64,000 nucleotides of DNA from CAWBLP01 sp963789495. GTDB taxonomy: Bacteria; Pseudomonadota; Alphaproteobacteria; Acetobacterales; Acetobacteraceae. Each line of letters starts with the position of its first letter. The stretch's first letter is position 1. The position numbers were made by a program, and so were the translations under genes. The notes beneath the pieces were generated by a model. That model searched no databases and had not been told where the DNA came from. It saw only the letters and a program-made list of their open reading frames with translations. Below are positions 51,622 through 60,233 of this stretch, one piece after another. Location: positions 76,034-140,033 of the forward strand of contig CAWBLP010000023.1 of NCBI GenBank assembly GCA_963789495.1, given 5' to 3'.

Positions 51622-53763
51622 CGTTCCATAATGCCGAGAGCGGCTTCGCCGTGCTGCGGGTGAAGGCGCGCGGGCACCGCGACCTCGTCACCATCGTCGG
51701 CCACGCCGCCGCCATCGCCGCCGGCGAGTGGATCACCGCCACCGGCGAATGGGTCAACGACCGCACCCACGGCCAGCAGTTCAAGGCGCGGTTCCTGAAG
51801 ACCTCGGCGCCGACCACGGCCGAGGGGATCGAGCGCTACCTCGCCTCCGGCATGATCCGCGGCATCGGCCCGGTGTATGCGAAGAAGCTGGTGCGCGGCT
51901 TCGGCGAGGCGGTGTTCGACATCATCGAAGGCGCGCCGCAGCGCCTGCGCGAGGTGGGCGGGATCGGCGAGGTTCGGGCGAAGCGCATCGTCGATGCCTG
52001 GGCCGAGCAGAAGGTGATCCGCGAGATCATGGTGTTCCTGCACAGCCACGGCGTCGGCACGGCGCGCGCCGTGCGCATCTTCAAGACCTACGGGGCCGAC
52101 GCCATCCAGGTGATGAGCGAGAACCCGTACCGGCTCGCGCGCGACATCAGGGGCATCGGCTTCAAGACGGCGGATTCCATCGCCGCCCGGCTCGGCATCG
52201 AGAAGACGGCGATGATCCGCGTCCGCGCTGGCATCGGCTACGCGCTCTCCGAGGCGATGGACGAGGGCCATTGCGGCCTGCCGGTCGCGGAACTGATCCC
52301 GCTCGCGGAACGCCTGCTGGAGGTGCCGGAGGCGCTGATCCGCACCGCGCTCGATCTCGAACTGGCCGACGGCGCGGTGATCGCCGATCGCGTCGGCGAG
52401 GCGGACTGCATCTTCCTCGCCGGCCTCTGGCATGCCGAGCGCGGCATCGCCGAGAGGCTGCGCGCGATCTCGGCCGGCGCGCTGCCCTGGCCCGCGATCG
52501 AGGCGGAAAAAGCCATCCCCTGGGTCGAGCGCCGGATCGGCATGACGCTCGCCGAGAGCCAGCGTCATGCGGTCGGCCTTGCCCTTGCCTCGAAGCTGCT
52601 AGTGATCACCGGCGGGCCCGGCGTTGGCAAGACGACGATCATGCGGGCGATCCTCGCCATTCTCGCCGCCAAGGGGGTGCGCATCCTGCTCGCGGCCCCC
52701 ACCGGGCGGGCGGCGAAGCGGATGAGCGAGGCGACCGGGTTCGAGGCCAGGACGATCCATCGTCTGCTGGAGGTCGATCCCCGCACCGGCGGGTTCCGGC
52801 GCGGACCCGATCACCCCTTGGAATGCGACCTGCTGGTCATCGACGAGGCCTCCATGGTCGACGTGCCCCTGATGCACGCGCTGACTCGGGCGATCCCCGC
52901 GACGGCTGCCCTGCTGGTGGTGGGCGACGTCGATCAGCTCCCCTCGGTTGGGCCGGGCCAGGTGCTGGCCGACCTGATCGGCTCGGGCGCGGTGCCGGTG
53001 GTGCGGCTGACCGAGATCTTCCGTCAGGCGGCTTCCAGCCGCATCATCACCAGCGCGCACCGGATCAACCGCGGCGAGATGCCCGACCTGACCCGCGCCG
53101 AGGCCGGGAGCGACTTCCACTTCGTCCAGGCCGACGACCCGGAGACGGCCGTCGCGCGCATCATCGATCTGGTGAAGACCCGCATTCCCCGCCGGTTCGG
53201 GCTCGATCCCGTGCGCGACATCCAGGTGCTGTGCCCGATGGCGCGCGGCGGCGTCGGCGCGCGGTCGCTCAACATCGATCTCCAGGCCGCGCTGAATGGC
53301 GAGGCGATGCCGAAGGTCGAGAAATTCGGCTGGACCTTTGCACCCGGCGACAAGGTCATGCAGATCGAGAACGACTACGACCGCGAGGTCTACAACGGCG
53401 ATATCGGCTTCATCGCCGGGATCGATGCCGGACGAAGGCGAGATCATCGTGCGGTTCGACGAGCGTGACGTGGCCTATGGAATTGGCGATCTGGATGCGC
53501 TGGTGCCGGCCTATGCGGCGACGATCCACAAGGCGCAGGGCTCGGAGTATCCGGCCGTAGTGATCCCGGTCCTGACGCAGCACTACGCCATGCTGCAGCG
53601 GAACCTGCTCTATACCGGCATCACCCGCGGCAAGCGGCTGGTCGTGCTCGTCGGCAGCCGAAAGGCGGTGGCAATTGCGGTGTGCAATGTCTCCGGCCGG
53701 CGGCGGTGGTCGAAACTTCGGGAATGGCTTGCTGCGTTGCCGGCTGGAGCGGTCGGGGTGTGA
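51594..53763 (+). pseudogene. recD2: RecD2-type ATP-dependent DNA helicase, single-base frameshift
   Basis: SF1B helicase. An N-terminal OB-like domain (GIVERVTFHNAESGFAVL), helix-hairpin-helix repeats (ASGMIRGIGPVYAKKLVRGFG, VGGIGEVRAKRIV, IRGIGFKTADSIAARLGI), Walker A TGGPGVGKTT near 340-349, motif II VIDEAS and DQLPSVGPGQ follow. Near 53430 one extra G shifts the frame; the downstream frame carries DEGEIIVRFDERDVAYG, then the SH3/motif V-VI block IHKAQGSEYPAVV and LLYTGITRGKRL, ending at 53763. Read through, it is about 722 aa, a normal RecD2. Start GTG 51594 lacks a strong ribosome-binding site. If the shift is real the helicase loses its last motifs. Confidence 0.8.
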
Positions 53764-53887
53764 CACTATCGACCGGCCGGTTGGCAGCGGCCGAAGTTGC
53801 CGAAGAACGAACCCGCTACGCGGGATTGGTGCTGCGGGATGAGTTATACTTGGCACCCGAACCAGTGACCGACGAAGCAAGGAAGGT

Positions 53888-53930
53888 TGGGGCGCTGCCC
53901 CAAACCCCGCCAGGGGCCGAGCCCCTGGAC
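53888..53930. repeat. Dispersed GC-rich intergenic repeat, copy C
   Basis: Reads ttggggcgctgcccc followed by aaaccccgcc and a perfect 8-bp hairpin, CCAGGGGC-cga-GCCCCTGG (53910-53928). The gcgctgcccc/aaacccc start matches the ggcgttgcctc/gaacccc openings of copies A and B. It sits in the 259-bp non-coding gap between recD2 and the integrase stub. Confidence 0.5.
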
Positions 53931-54022
53931 CTCAATAGTTGTGCGCGTTTTCGATGAAGTCTTGAGCAGGGCGCAGTTGCCTCTCGAGCATGGAGTTCCC
54001 TTCATGATGAGAGGAACTCCCG

Positions 54023-54193
54023 ATGCCCGCTCCAACTATCGACCGCCCGATCAGCCCACTGCGCCAACGTCTGATCGACGATATGAACGTGCGCCGGTTC
54101 TCGCGCGAGACGCAACGCAACTACATTCGCGATGTAGGGCGCTTCGCCACGTTCCTGGGGCGCTCGCCCGACATGGCGACGCCCGATGAAATC
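54023..54193 (+). pseudogene. Tyrosine integrase N-terminal stub
   Basis: Begins MPAPTIDRPISPLRQRLIDD, then ETQRNYIRDVGRFATFLGRSPD, the N-terminal SAM-like arm-binding domain of the integrases that travel with IS91-family elements. Coding similarity stops after residue about 56; the frame then runs antisense through the Tn3 transposase. The junction lies near 54188-54193, where gaaatc could belong to either partner, suggesting a microhomology join. GAGAGGAAC precedes the ATG. Only a fragment, so no activity. Confidence 0.7.
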
Positions 54194-56482
54194 GATGCCG
54201 AGCAAATGGCACAGGCCCCACAAGGCCTCGGTGAAGCCATGCGTATCAGTGGTGTGCATTTCGGGGGCGATGCTGGTGTCGTTATCGAGAATGCTGGTGA
54301 GCACGTAGGTGGCTTCCCGCGGCGCGCAGGAGATGACCAGGGTGCCATACACGCCGAGCCGATCACTGAGGTGGCTGTAGACGCTCACAGCCCTGTCGTA
54401 ATAGCCGAAATGCCGTGGCTGATAGGCGCCGATCAGGGTGCCGGGCGGCGCGGCAAAGCGCTGGCCGTCGGACGAAGAAAGTCGGCCGTCACCCCAGACC
54501 GCGGCAAACGGCAACCGATGCTGATGCTCGATGATCTGGACGTTGGCGGCCTTCAATGTCGCGTCGCGCACCAACCAACGGGAGACATGCTGAAGATCGG
54601 CTGCCGCCAGCCCCTCGACGCTGCTGCCCATGGCGGTGAGTCCCAGATTGGTGCCGTGGGCGATCAGGGTCGCAAGCAGCGTGCGGTAGGTATCCGTATC
54701 GCGTGGCTCGTAGCCGGCGAGCGGCCGGAAGGTGCGGGTGAAGCCACAGCGCCGGTCGACATCCAGCAGGACATCTTCAAGCCGGATCCTGGGCATCCGG
54801 CTTTCGATCAGCCGGCGCAGGGAGCGCAGTTCGGCGGTGACGGCGAGTGCATCGGGGCGACGCAAACTCAACTGGCCTTGATCGATCCGGGCAAAGTTGT
54901 TGGTTGGCAGCCTGTCGGTGAAGGCCGTGGCGACATTGCCAATCTCGCCGGCCAACTGAGCGAGATGTTCCCCCGGCTGTTCGGACAAGCCGAGATCGGC
55001 ATAGCAGGCCGTGCGGGAGCTCGCCCACAGACGCTCGTTCAGCACCAGCGACCAGAACCCGGCGTGCTGGCGGCTGTGGGGAAGGTAGAGGTCGCCGGCG
55101 CGCAGCGCATCGCGGACGGCCACTGCCAGGGCGGTTTCCCAGAGCGAGCGCCGAAGCTGGCCGTGGTCATCCCGCAGCGCCTTCTGCCAGCCGGCAGGAA
55201 CGAAGTCGGTCGGAGCATCGTCCGGCAGGGCCTTGATCGCGCCTTGGTCGAGGCGGCGAACCAGATCGAGTGCCACCAGCAGATCACCCCGACCGGTATC
55301 GGATGTGAAGGGCAGCGACCAGAAGGCCGGAAGCGACTTGCGCAGATCGGGATAGCGGGCGATCACGGCATCGACCACGCCGCGGGCGTCATTGGCGGCG
55401 ACAGCACGGCAGGCCATCAGCGCGCCGGCAAGGCGATCAGCGCCGATCCGCTCGCGCAACCCAACGACGGATTCCTCGCGATCGCCGGTGAGTACCGCCT
55501 CGCCGGTGTCGATCAGCGTGACCAGCCCCGCCTCGGCCGCCTGCCGCAACTGACGGGCGTCGGCCTCGGCCGCATGGCGGGCGCGGCGCATCAGGCCGGT
55601 CATGTGGTTGTCGTGCGCTTGGACCATGTCGTCCAGCAGTCCCTGCCGGCGCTCCAGCAAAAAACAGGCAAGCAGGCTGTAGCGTTTGGCGGTGGGAAAG
55701 CGGCGCAGGGCGTGGCCGTCATAGCGCTGGCACAGCCCGGCGAGTTGCCGCACGACCCGATGCGAGAGATCGCCAAGATCGGGTAGATCGCGGAGCAGCG
55801 CGTTGATCTCTTCCAGCCGCTCGCCCGCGGTGCGCGTGAAGCGTCCCATCGAGCTGGCCGATGGCGTCCGGAACCGGCCGATGGTTGCCCGGCTGTCGGA
55901 TTCCGTGTCCTCATCACGCGCATTGCTGAGCAGGCGATCGAAGGCCGTGCAGGTCGATGCGGAGAATCGAGCGGCTATGCGTGCGAACAGCGCTTCCAGT
56001 GCCTGGCGGTTCTGCGACGCCACCAGGCGTTCGAGCGCGGCGCGAGCAGGCAGGATGACGCGCGCCGTCAGCAGGAAAGCCTCTGCGCGCTCGACCAGCT
56101 CCGCAGGGCCAAGCCCGTCGAGAGCCAGTTCAGCTAGGGTGTCCTTCAGACGGGCTTCTGCGTCCGCTGAGAACGGCACGAAGCCGAGGTGCTCGCGCAC
56201 GCGGGCACGGATGGCGCTGTCGCTCGCCTGTCGGGGCAGAACCGACAGCCGGGCCGGCGGATGGATATCGATCTGCTGCGCGAGATGGACGATGGCCTCA
56301 TGCGGGATGCGTTCGGGATCATCGGCGAAGCGCCCGGTGCGGCGAAGGCTGCACAGATGTAACGCGGTCCACAGACGCCCCAGGCCCCGCGCGCGTTGGA
56401 TCTCATTAAGATCGCTCTTGGTGAGCGACCAGTCGCGCAGCAGGGCATCGAGATCGGTCTCATCCCGCGCGGCAGCCAGCAT
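54190..56482 (-). pseudogene. tnpA: Tn3-family transposase, C-terminally truncated
   Basis: About 764 residues of a normally about 990-residue replicative DDE transposase. It starts at ATG 56482, overlapping the tnpI stop region. Landmarks are the N-terminal RPGRL-type helical part and the catalytic-core segment SVYSHLSDRLGVYGTLVIS, then MHTTDTHGFTEALWGLCHLLGIDF. It breaks off immediately after this, before the final catalytic glutamate. The rest of the open frame down to 54002 is antisense to the integrase stub. The reading frame is otherwise undisturbed over 2.29 kb, so the truncation looks recent. Confidence 0.88.
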
Positions 56483-56483
56483 G

Positions 56484-57402
56484 TCAGCCGTCGAGATTGA
56501 ATGGCGTCTGTTCAACACCGCGCGCCAAGTCCGCGGCCGAGGCGCGGGTATAGACGGCCGTGGTATCGAGACTTCTCGTGGCCCAGCAACTGCGACAACT
56601 CGATCAGCTGACCCGGATGCTGGCGCAGCCAGGCGAGCGCGAAGGTATGGCGCAGGCTGTGGGCGGTGATGTCCGACCTGGCCAGCCCGGCACGCCGGAC
56701 CAGGGCGGCGATGGCGTTCTGCATCGAGCGGATCGGCATCGCTGCATTGCGGCCGGAGCGAAACACCGCGGTCTCGGGCGGTGCCGTCGGCTCTTGCTCG
56801 AGCAGTTGCCGCAAGGCGCGGCGCGCCGTGGCATTCAACGGTACCTCGCGTTCCTTGAGGCCCTTGCCGTTCCGCACGCGCACTGTGCCGGCGCGGTCGC
56901 GAAGAACGATGTCGCTGCGCCGCAAGGCGGCCACCTCGCCAACCCGCAAGCCGGTCTGAAGCATGAGTTGGACGAGCGCATAATTGCGCCGGGCCAGTCC
57001 GTGCGAACTCTCGCCGGCGGCCCGCAGCAGCCCGTGCACCTCGCCAGCCGCCAGGCCGAGCGGCCCGCGCTCGCGGACAACCCGCACCGACTTGACGTGG
57101 AGAGCGACATTGCGTGCCACGGCGCCATTGGCTTCGGCCCAGCGCAGCAGGCGACGCACCGCCTCCAGCTGCCGGTTGATGGAGGCCGCCTTGAGCCCAC
57201 CCTGCGTCATCATATGCTGACGCCACGTGATCAGGTCGTGCTCGGTCAACCGGGCAAGCTCCAGCGGGGCGTTGTTCAGGCCAGTATACCAGGCGATGAA
57301 CTGCAGCAGGTCATAGCGATAGCCGCGGCGGGTTGCCGCCGACAGATCGTCGGCCGCCAGCCGGTCAAGGAACACCTGTAGCCAAGCGGGTGGAGCTTCC
57401 AT
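56484..57402 (-). pseudogene. tnpI: TnpI-type tyrosine recombinase with frameshift before the catalytic Tyr
   Basis: Resolvase of the Tn4430-like branch of Tn3-family elements. N-terminal core-binding domain (residues 1-105), then catalytic residues Arg153 (TGLRVGEVAAL), His248 and Arg251 (HSLRHTFAL) and His274 (LLGHE). Right after LLGHE an extra base (near 56572-56574) leads to a short wrong-frame tail; the correct frame continues SLDTTAVYTRASAADLARG and ends at TGA 56484-56486, restoring the catalytic Tyr. Read across the shift it is about 305 aa. It lies next to a recombination-site candidate and just upstream of tnpA, the arrangement of Tn4430. Confidence 0.82.
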
Positions 57403-57418
57403 CCGGGGACTTGTTTGT

Positions 57419-57541
57419 ATTGCACGCCATGTAGACCCCCAGGATAGGCAGGATAGGGGGCATAGTTATGGCGTGCAATATGCCGCCTTGGGCAAAAACA
57501 TGGCGTGCATTCCATATTGCACGCCATGATAACACGCCATA
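57419..57541. promoter_or_regulatory. Candidate TnpI recombination site (IRS/res)
   Basis: Five copies of the 11-bp motif TGCACGCCATG in both orientations. Two form a perfect inverted pair, CATGGCGTGCA (57499-57509) and TGCACGCCATG (57518-57528), around an 8-bp spacer, the geometry of a tyrosine-recombinase core crossover site. Accessory copies lie at 57421-57431 (perfect), 57467-57477 (10 of 11) and 57531-57541 (8 of 11). It begins 17 bp upstream of the tnpI start codon, where Tn4430 has its IRS. Confidence 0.7.
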
Positions 57542-57708
57542 ACTCGAACGTTGCGCAACGAACCCTTGCTATCTGGCAGAAACCCAGCCCGGAACCGCCT
57601 CCTTGCCGTATAAAATCGCAGCAGCGCGGGATGCACACCCATTCGCCGCCGGCGCGTTCGAACCGGTACGATGTGGCTCAGCTCTTTCCAGTCGGCCGGA
57701 TAGAGCGG

Positions 57709-58961
57709 CAGGGGAATCGGTTGAATTGGCTACGCAACGAGAAGACTGGCGAGATAGTCGTCGTCCCATCCGGCGGTCTTGCGGCGGAGGCGGAGTGAGG
57801 TCTTGCCCGGCGCCCGGCGGATCAGGTTCTGCGCCATGTGTCTGATCACGGCCAGGTTGGCGGGCGCGTGGTCTGTGCGGACCCGGCATTCATCGTCACG
57901 AAAGGTCATGTCCATCACCCAGTGCAGCCCGTTCTCGATACTCCAGTGATCGCGGATGGCCGGCCCCACGCGGGAGGCGGGAGCGGTGAGGGAGGTGATG
58001 TAAAAGCGGGTTTCCTGCTCGATCTTTTCACCAGTCTCGCGCGTGCTTTCGACCATGGCCACGGCCTTCAGCCCCGGCCAGTCATGCCGATGGTTGAGCC
58101 AGGCGACGTCGTGCAGCACGGTGACGGTGCGGGTTTCGATCCGGCCGTGCTCGCCATCGACGGTCTCATGGCGGCTGATCTCGGTATGCTTGAACCCGTT
58201 GGCCTGTTGCTCCGCCACGAACAGCTCAACGTCCTCGCGCAGGCTGCCCTGATTGCCTTTCAGCGCCAGGATGTAATCCGCTTTCTTGTCGACGATCTTG
58301 CGGGCAATGTCGCGCTGGCACCCCATGGCATCGATGGTGATGACTGTTCCCTCGATCGTCAGCAGATCGAGCAACTTCGGGATAGCGGTGATTTCGTTGG
58401 ACTTTTCCGCCACCTTCACCTGACCCAGGACAAGCCGCCGATGTGCGGCGAAGGCGGACACCACGTGGATTCCCGCCCTGCCCTGGCGTTTGGCAGCCGA
58501 GCGGCGGGAGGTCTTGCCGTCTATGGCGATCACCCCTTCGGATAGTCCCATGGTCGCTGACACCCAGGCGGCGAAGCAGCGCTGGAACTGTTCGGCATCC
58601 AGCGCGGCCAGGATATCGCCGAGGTGGTCATGCGTCGGTGTGCCGTCGCGGAACGGACGGAAGCGGCGGAGCAGGGCCAACTTCTTCACGCCGAACACGG
58701 CGATATCGGTGATGGTCTCGGCGCCCGCCAACACGGCGAGTAGGCACAGCAGGAGGATCTCCTCCAGCGGATAGCACACCTTGCCGCGCTGTCGGGGGTC
58801 GTGCAGATCCTTGAAATGGCTGAGGAATACAGCCGTCTCGGCGAGGGTGTCAGAGGCGTCCGGGGTGTCGTCCATGGCCGGTTTCTCCATAGCGAATTGA
58901 GAAACCGTATCGAGTCAGCAACCGACGGGTTTGTCACCCTTCTTTTCACCCGATTGCCCTG
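57709..58961 (-). mobile_element. ISAs1-family insertion sequence, intact, 10-bp target duplication
   Basis: 1253 bp with terminal inverted repeats: left CAGGGGAATCGGTTGAATTG, right (complement) CAGGGCAATCGGGTGAAAAG, 16 of 20 identical. Both flanks carry gatagagcgg (57699-57708 and 58962-58971), a 10-bp duplication of the insertion site. One full-length transposase is inside. The insertion splits a small gene fragment. The perfect duplication implies a recent event. Confidence 0.92.
57730..58875 (-). CDS. ISAs1-family transposase
   Basis: 381-aa DDE transposase (IS1358-like). An N-terminal DUF4338-like part has HFKDLHDPRQRGKVCYPLEEI. The catalytic domain shows IAIDGKTSRRS (first Asp, near 116), VITIDAMGCQRDIA (second Asp, near 180) and HWSIENGLHWVMDMTFRDD (Glu, near 310). 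ATG 58875 is chosen since GGAG lies nine bases before it; an ATG 15 bp upstream at 58890 is an alternative. Complete and uninterrupted. Confidence 0.93.
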   Translation of the reverse strand: MDDTPDASDTLAETAVFLSHFKDLHDPRQRGKVCYPLEEILLLCLLAVLAGAETITDIAVFGVKKLALLRRFRPFRDGTPTHDHLGDILAALDAEQFQRCFAAWVSATMGLSEGVIAIDGKTSRRSAAKRQGRAGIHVVSAFAAHRRLVLGQVKVAEKSNEITAIPKLLDLLTIEGTVITIDAMGCQRDIARKIVDKKADYILALKGNQGSLREDVELFVAEQQANGFKHTEISRHETVDGEHGRIETRTVTVLHDVAWLNHRHDWPGLKAVAMVESTRETGEKIEQETRFYITSLTAPASRVGPAIRDHWSIENGLHWVMDMTFRDDECRVRTDHAPANLAVIRHMAQNLIRRAPGKTSLRLRRKTAGWDDDYLASLLVA

Positions 58962-58978
58962 GATAGAGCGGCTTCAGG

Positions 58979-59790
58979 TCAGGCCGGATCGGCATACGTT
59001 TGCTCCGTTCCTCTCCCCTGCCCTGCGTCCGATGCCGCGGCGGCGGCGAAAACCCGCTCGGTGACGTTGTTCCGCCAGAGATCGACGGGTCGATATAGCC
59101 CAGCACGCTCTGCGCCGCGCGATGGCGCGACTGGCGCATCAGTTCGGCGAGCGGCGCCTGGTTCTCCGCCCCGGCGGTGAGCAGGCCGCGCGCGCAGCGA
59201 GTGCCCGGAATACAGCACCGGATCGAGGCCGGCTGCTTCGGCCGCCTGCTTGATCAGCCGCACCACGGCCTTGTCCGACAATCCTGTCCCGGTCAGCCGC
59301 CCGGCCTTGGTGAGGCCGCAGAACAGCGGCCGCTCGGCGTCGGATGATCCGCCGCGGAGATCCGGCGCGCGCCCCCGAAAGCCCAGCCAGGCGTCCAGCG
59401 CCGTCGCCGGGCAGAAGGCCGGCTCGGCCGGGTTGGCCCAGACGGCGACCTGTTGCCCCCTGCCCTGCTGGTCGGTCTTCGAGCGGCGGATGGTCAGCAC
59501 CAGCCCGCGGCCGGGAACGGCGGAAATATCACCCATCGCCAGGCCGACCAGTTCGGAGCGGCGCAGCGCGGCGCCGAAGCCGAGCAGCAGCATCGCCCGG
59601 TCGCGCGCCCCGAGCGGGTTTTCCGGGGCCGCGCAGGCCGCCAGCATCAGCCGCAGCGCGCCCGGCACCGCCGGCGCGGCCTGCCGCCGCGGAGAAATTC
59701 CCTTCGACCGGGTGATGGCCAGAATGCACGAAACGCCCGGATTTGACAGATAAGGCAAGCCAGAGGGCGGAGCCGGGTAAGATCTCCTAG
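58979..59790 (-). pseudogene. Tyrosine integrase, N-terminally truncated, frame-disturbed
   Basis: Catalytic-domain remnant: PGALRLMLAACAAPENPLGARDRAMLLLGFGAALRRSELVGL with the first Arg, then RRSKTDQQGRGQQV and DPVLYSGHSLRA with the His-Arg pair. After SLRA the good frame shifts (about 59208) to GLLTAGAENQAPLAELMRQSRHRAAQSVLGYI and shifts back (about 59096) to VDLWRNNVTERVF; two compensating indels leave about 112 bp out of frame, including the catalytic Tyr region. The N-terminal domain is missing: the frame starts inside the 31-bp repeat. It ends by overlapping the start of the ISAs1-split fragment. Confidence 0.72.
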
Positions 59791-59967
59791 TCAAAACAGG
59801 CAGTTGTCGGGTGGTTGCCCTTGCATACGGATGTCATCCATTGCTCTGCGAGCACCGTAGCGGATTTCGGAACGGTATAATCCATTGTTTTCATTCAAGA
59901 CTTCATGGCGTAGGTTGTTGCGATCACGGCTTGTCGGTCAAATCCGGGCGTTTCGTGCATTCTGGCC
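59717..59967. repeat. 31-bp perfect inverted repeat around 189 bp
   Basis: The arm ggccagaatgcacgaaacgc (first 20 of 31 bases) at 59717-59747 recurs as an exact reverse complement at 59937-59967. Similarity decays but persists about 10 bp on both sides. The spacer has no recognisable gene. The left arm lies at the truncated N-terminus of the integrase pseudogene; the right arm precedes a 30-codon frame starting at 59970. From 59968 to 60233 I see no supported gene. Confidence 0.75.
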
Positions 59968-60233
59968 AATATGCCGGAAGTCAGGCTGCGGCCGCTCATC
60001 CAACGCTTCGCCCTGATGCTGAACGAGCAACCGCTGTTCGCAGACGTTTTCGGGCCGGTGTGATAAATGAGGGGAGTTCGTGAGGGGTCAGGCTCCTCAG
60101 CTCCGGTGCAATCATTTTGGGCACGGCCCGTCATTTATTGCGATCCGGGCCGCCGATGATTGCGGTTCGCTACAGGTAAGAGCCTGATAGGCGGCCACCC
60201 GTGGGGCAGCTGCCTACCTTAAGGTTAGGCGGC

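Larger units (their letters stand above)
57640..58995 (-). pseudogene. Gene fragment split by ISAs1, possibly HNH-nuclease N-terminus
   Basis: ATG 58995, with GGAG before it, begins MPIRPDLKPLY. The ISAs1 element then intervenes, and after the duplicated gatagagcgg the frame resumes at 57698 as PADWKELSHIV, and one extra base later RFERAGGEWVCIP. Joined, MPIRPDLKPLYPADWKELSH resembles the start of phage- or plasmid-borne HNH endonucleases, but no CxxC/HNH motif follows before the Tn3 element begins. Function is therefore uncertain. The start overlaps the stop of the upstream integrase pseudogene (58979). Confidence 0.45.

Noticed and set aside
47917..54033. Attachment-site pair between tRNA-Gly 3' end and the integrase start
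   Set aside because: They share only gcccgctcca (10 bp), inside the integrase coding start, which is easily chance at this GC content.
54194..55786. Plus-strand frame extending the integrase stub to 587 aa
   Set aside because: Beyond residue about 56 it is antisense to tnpA; only the stub is integrase-like.
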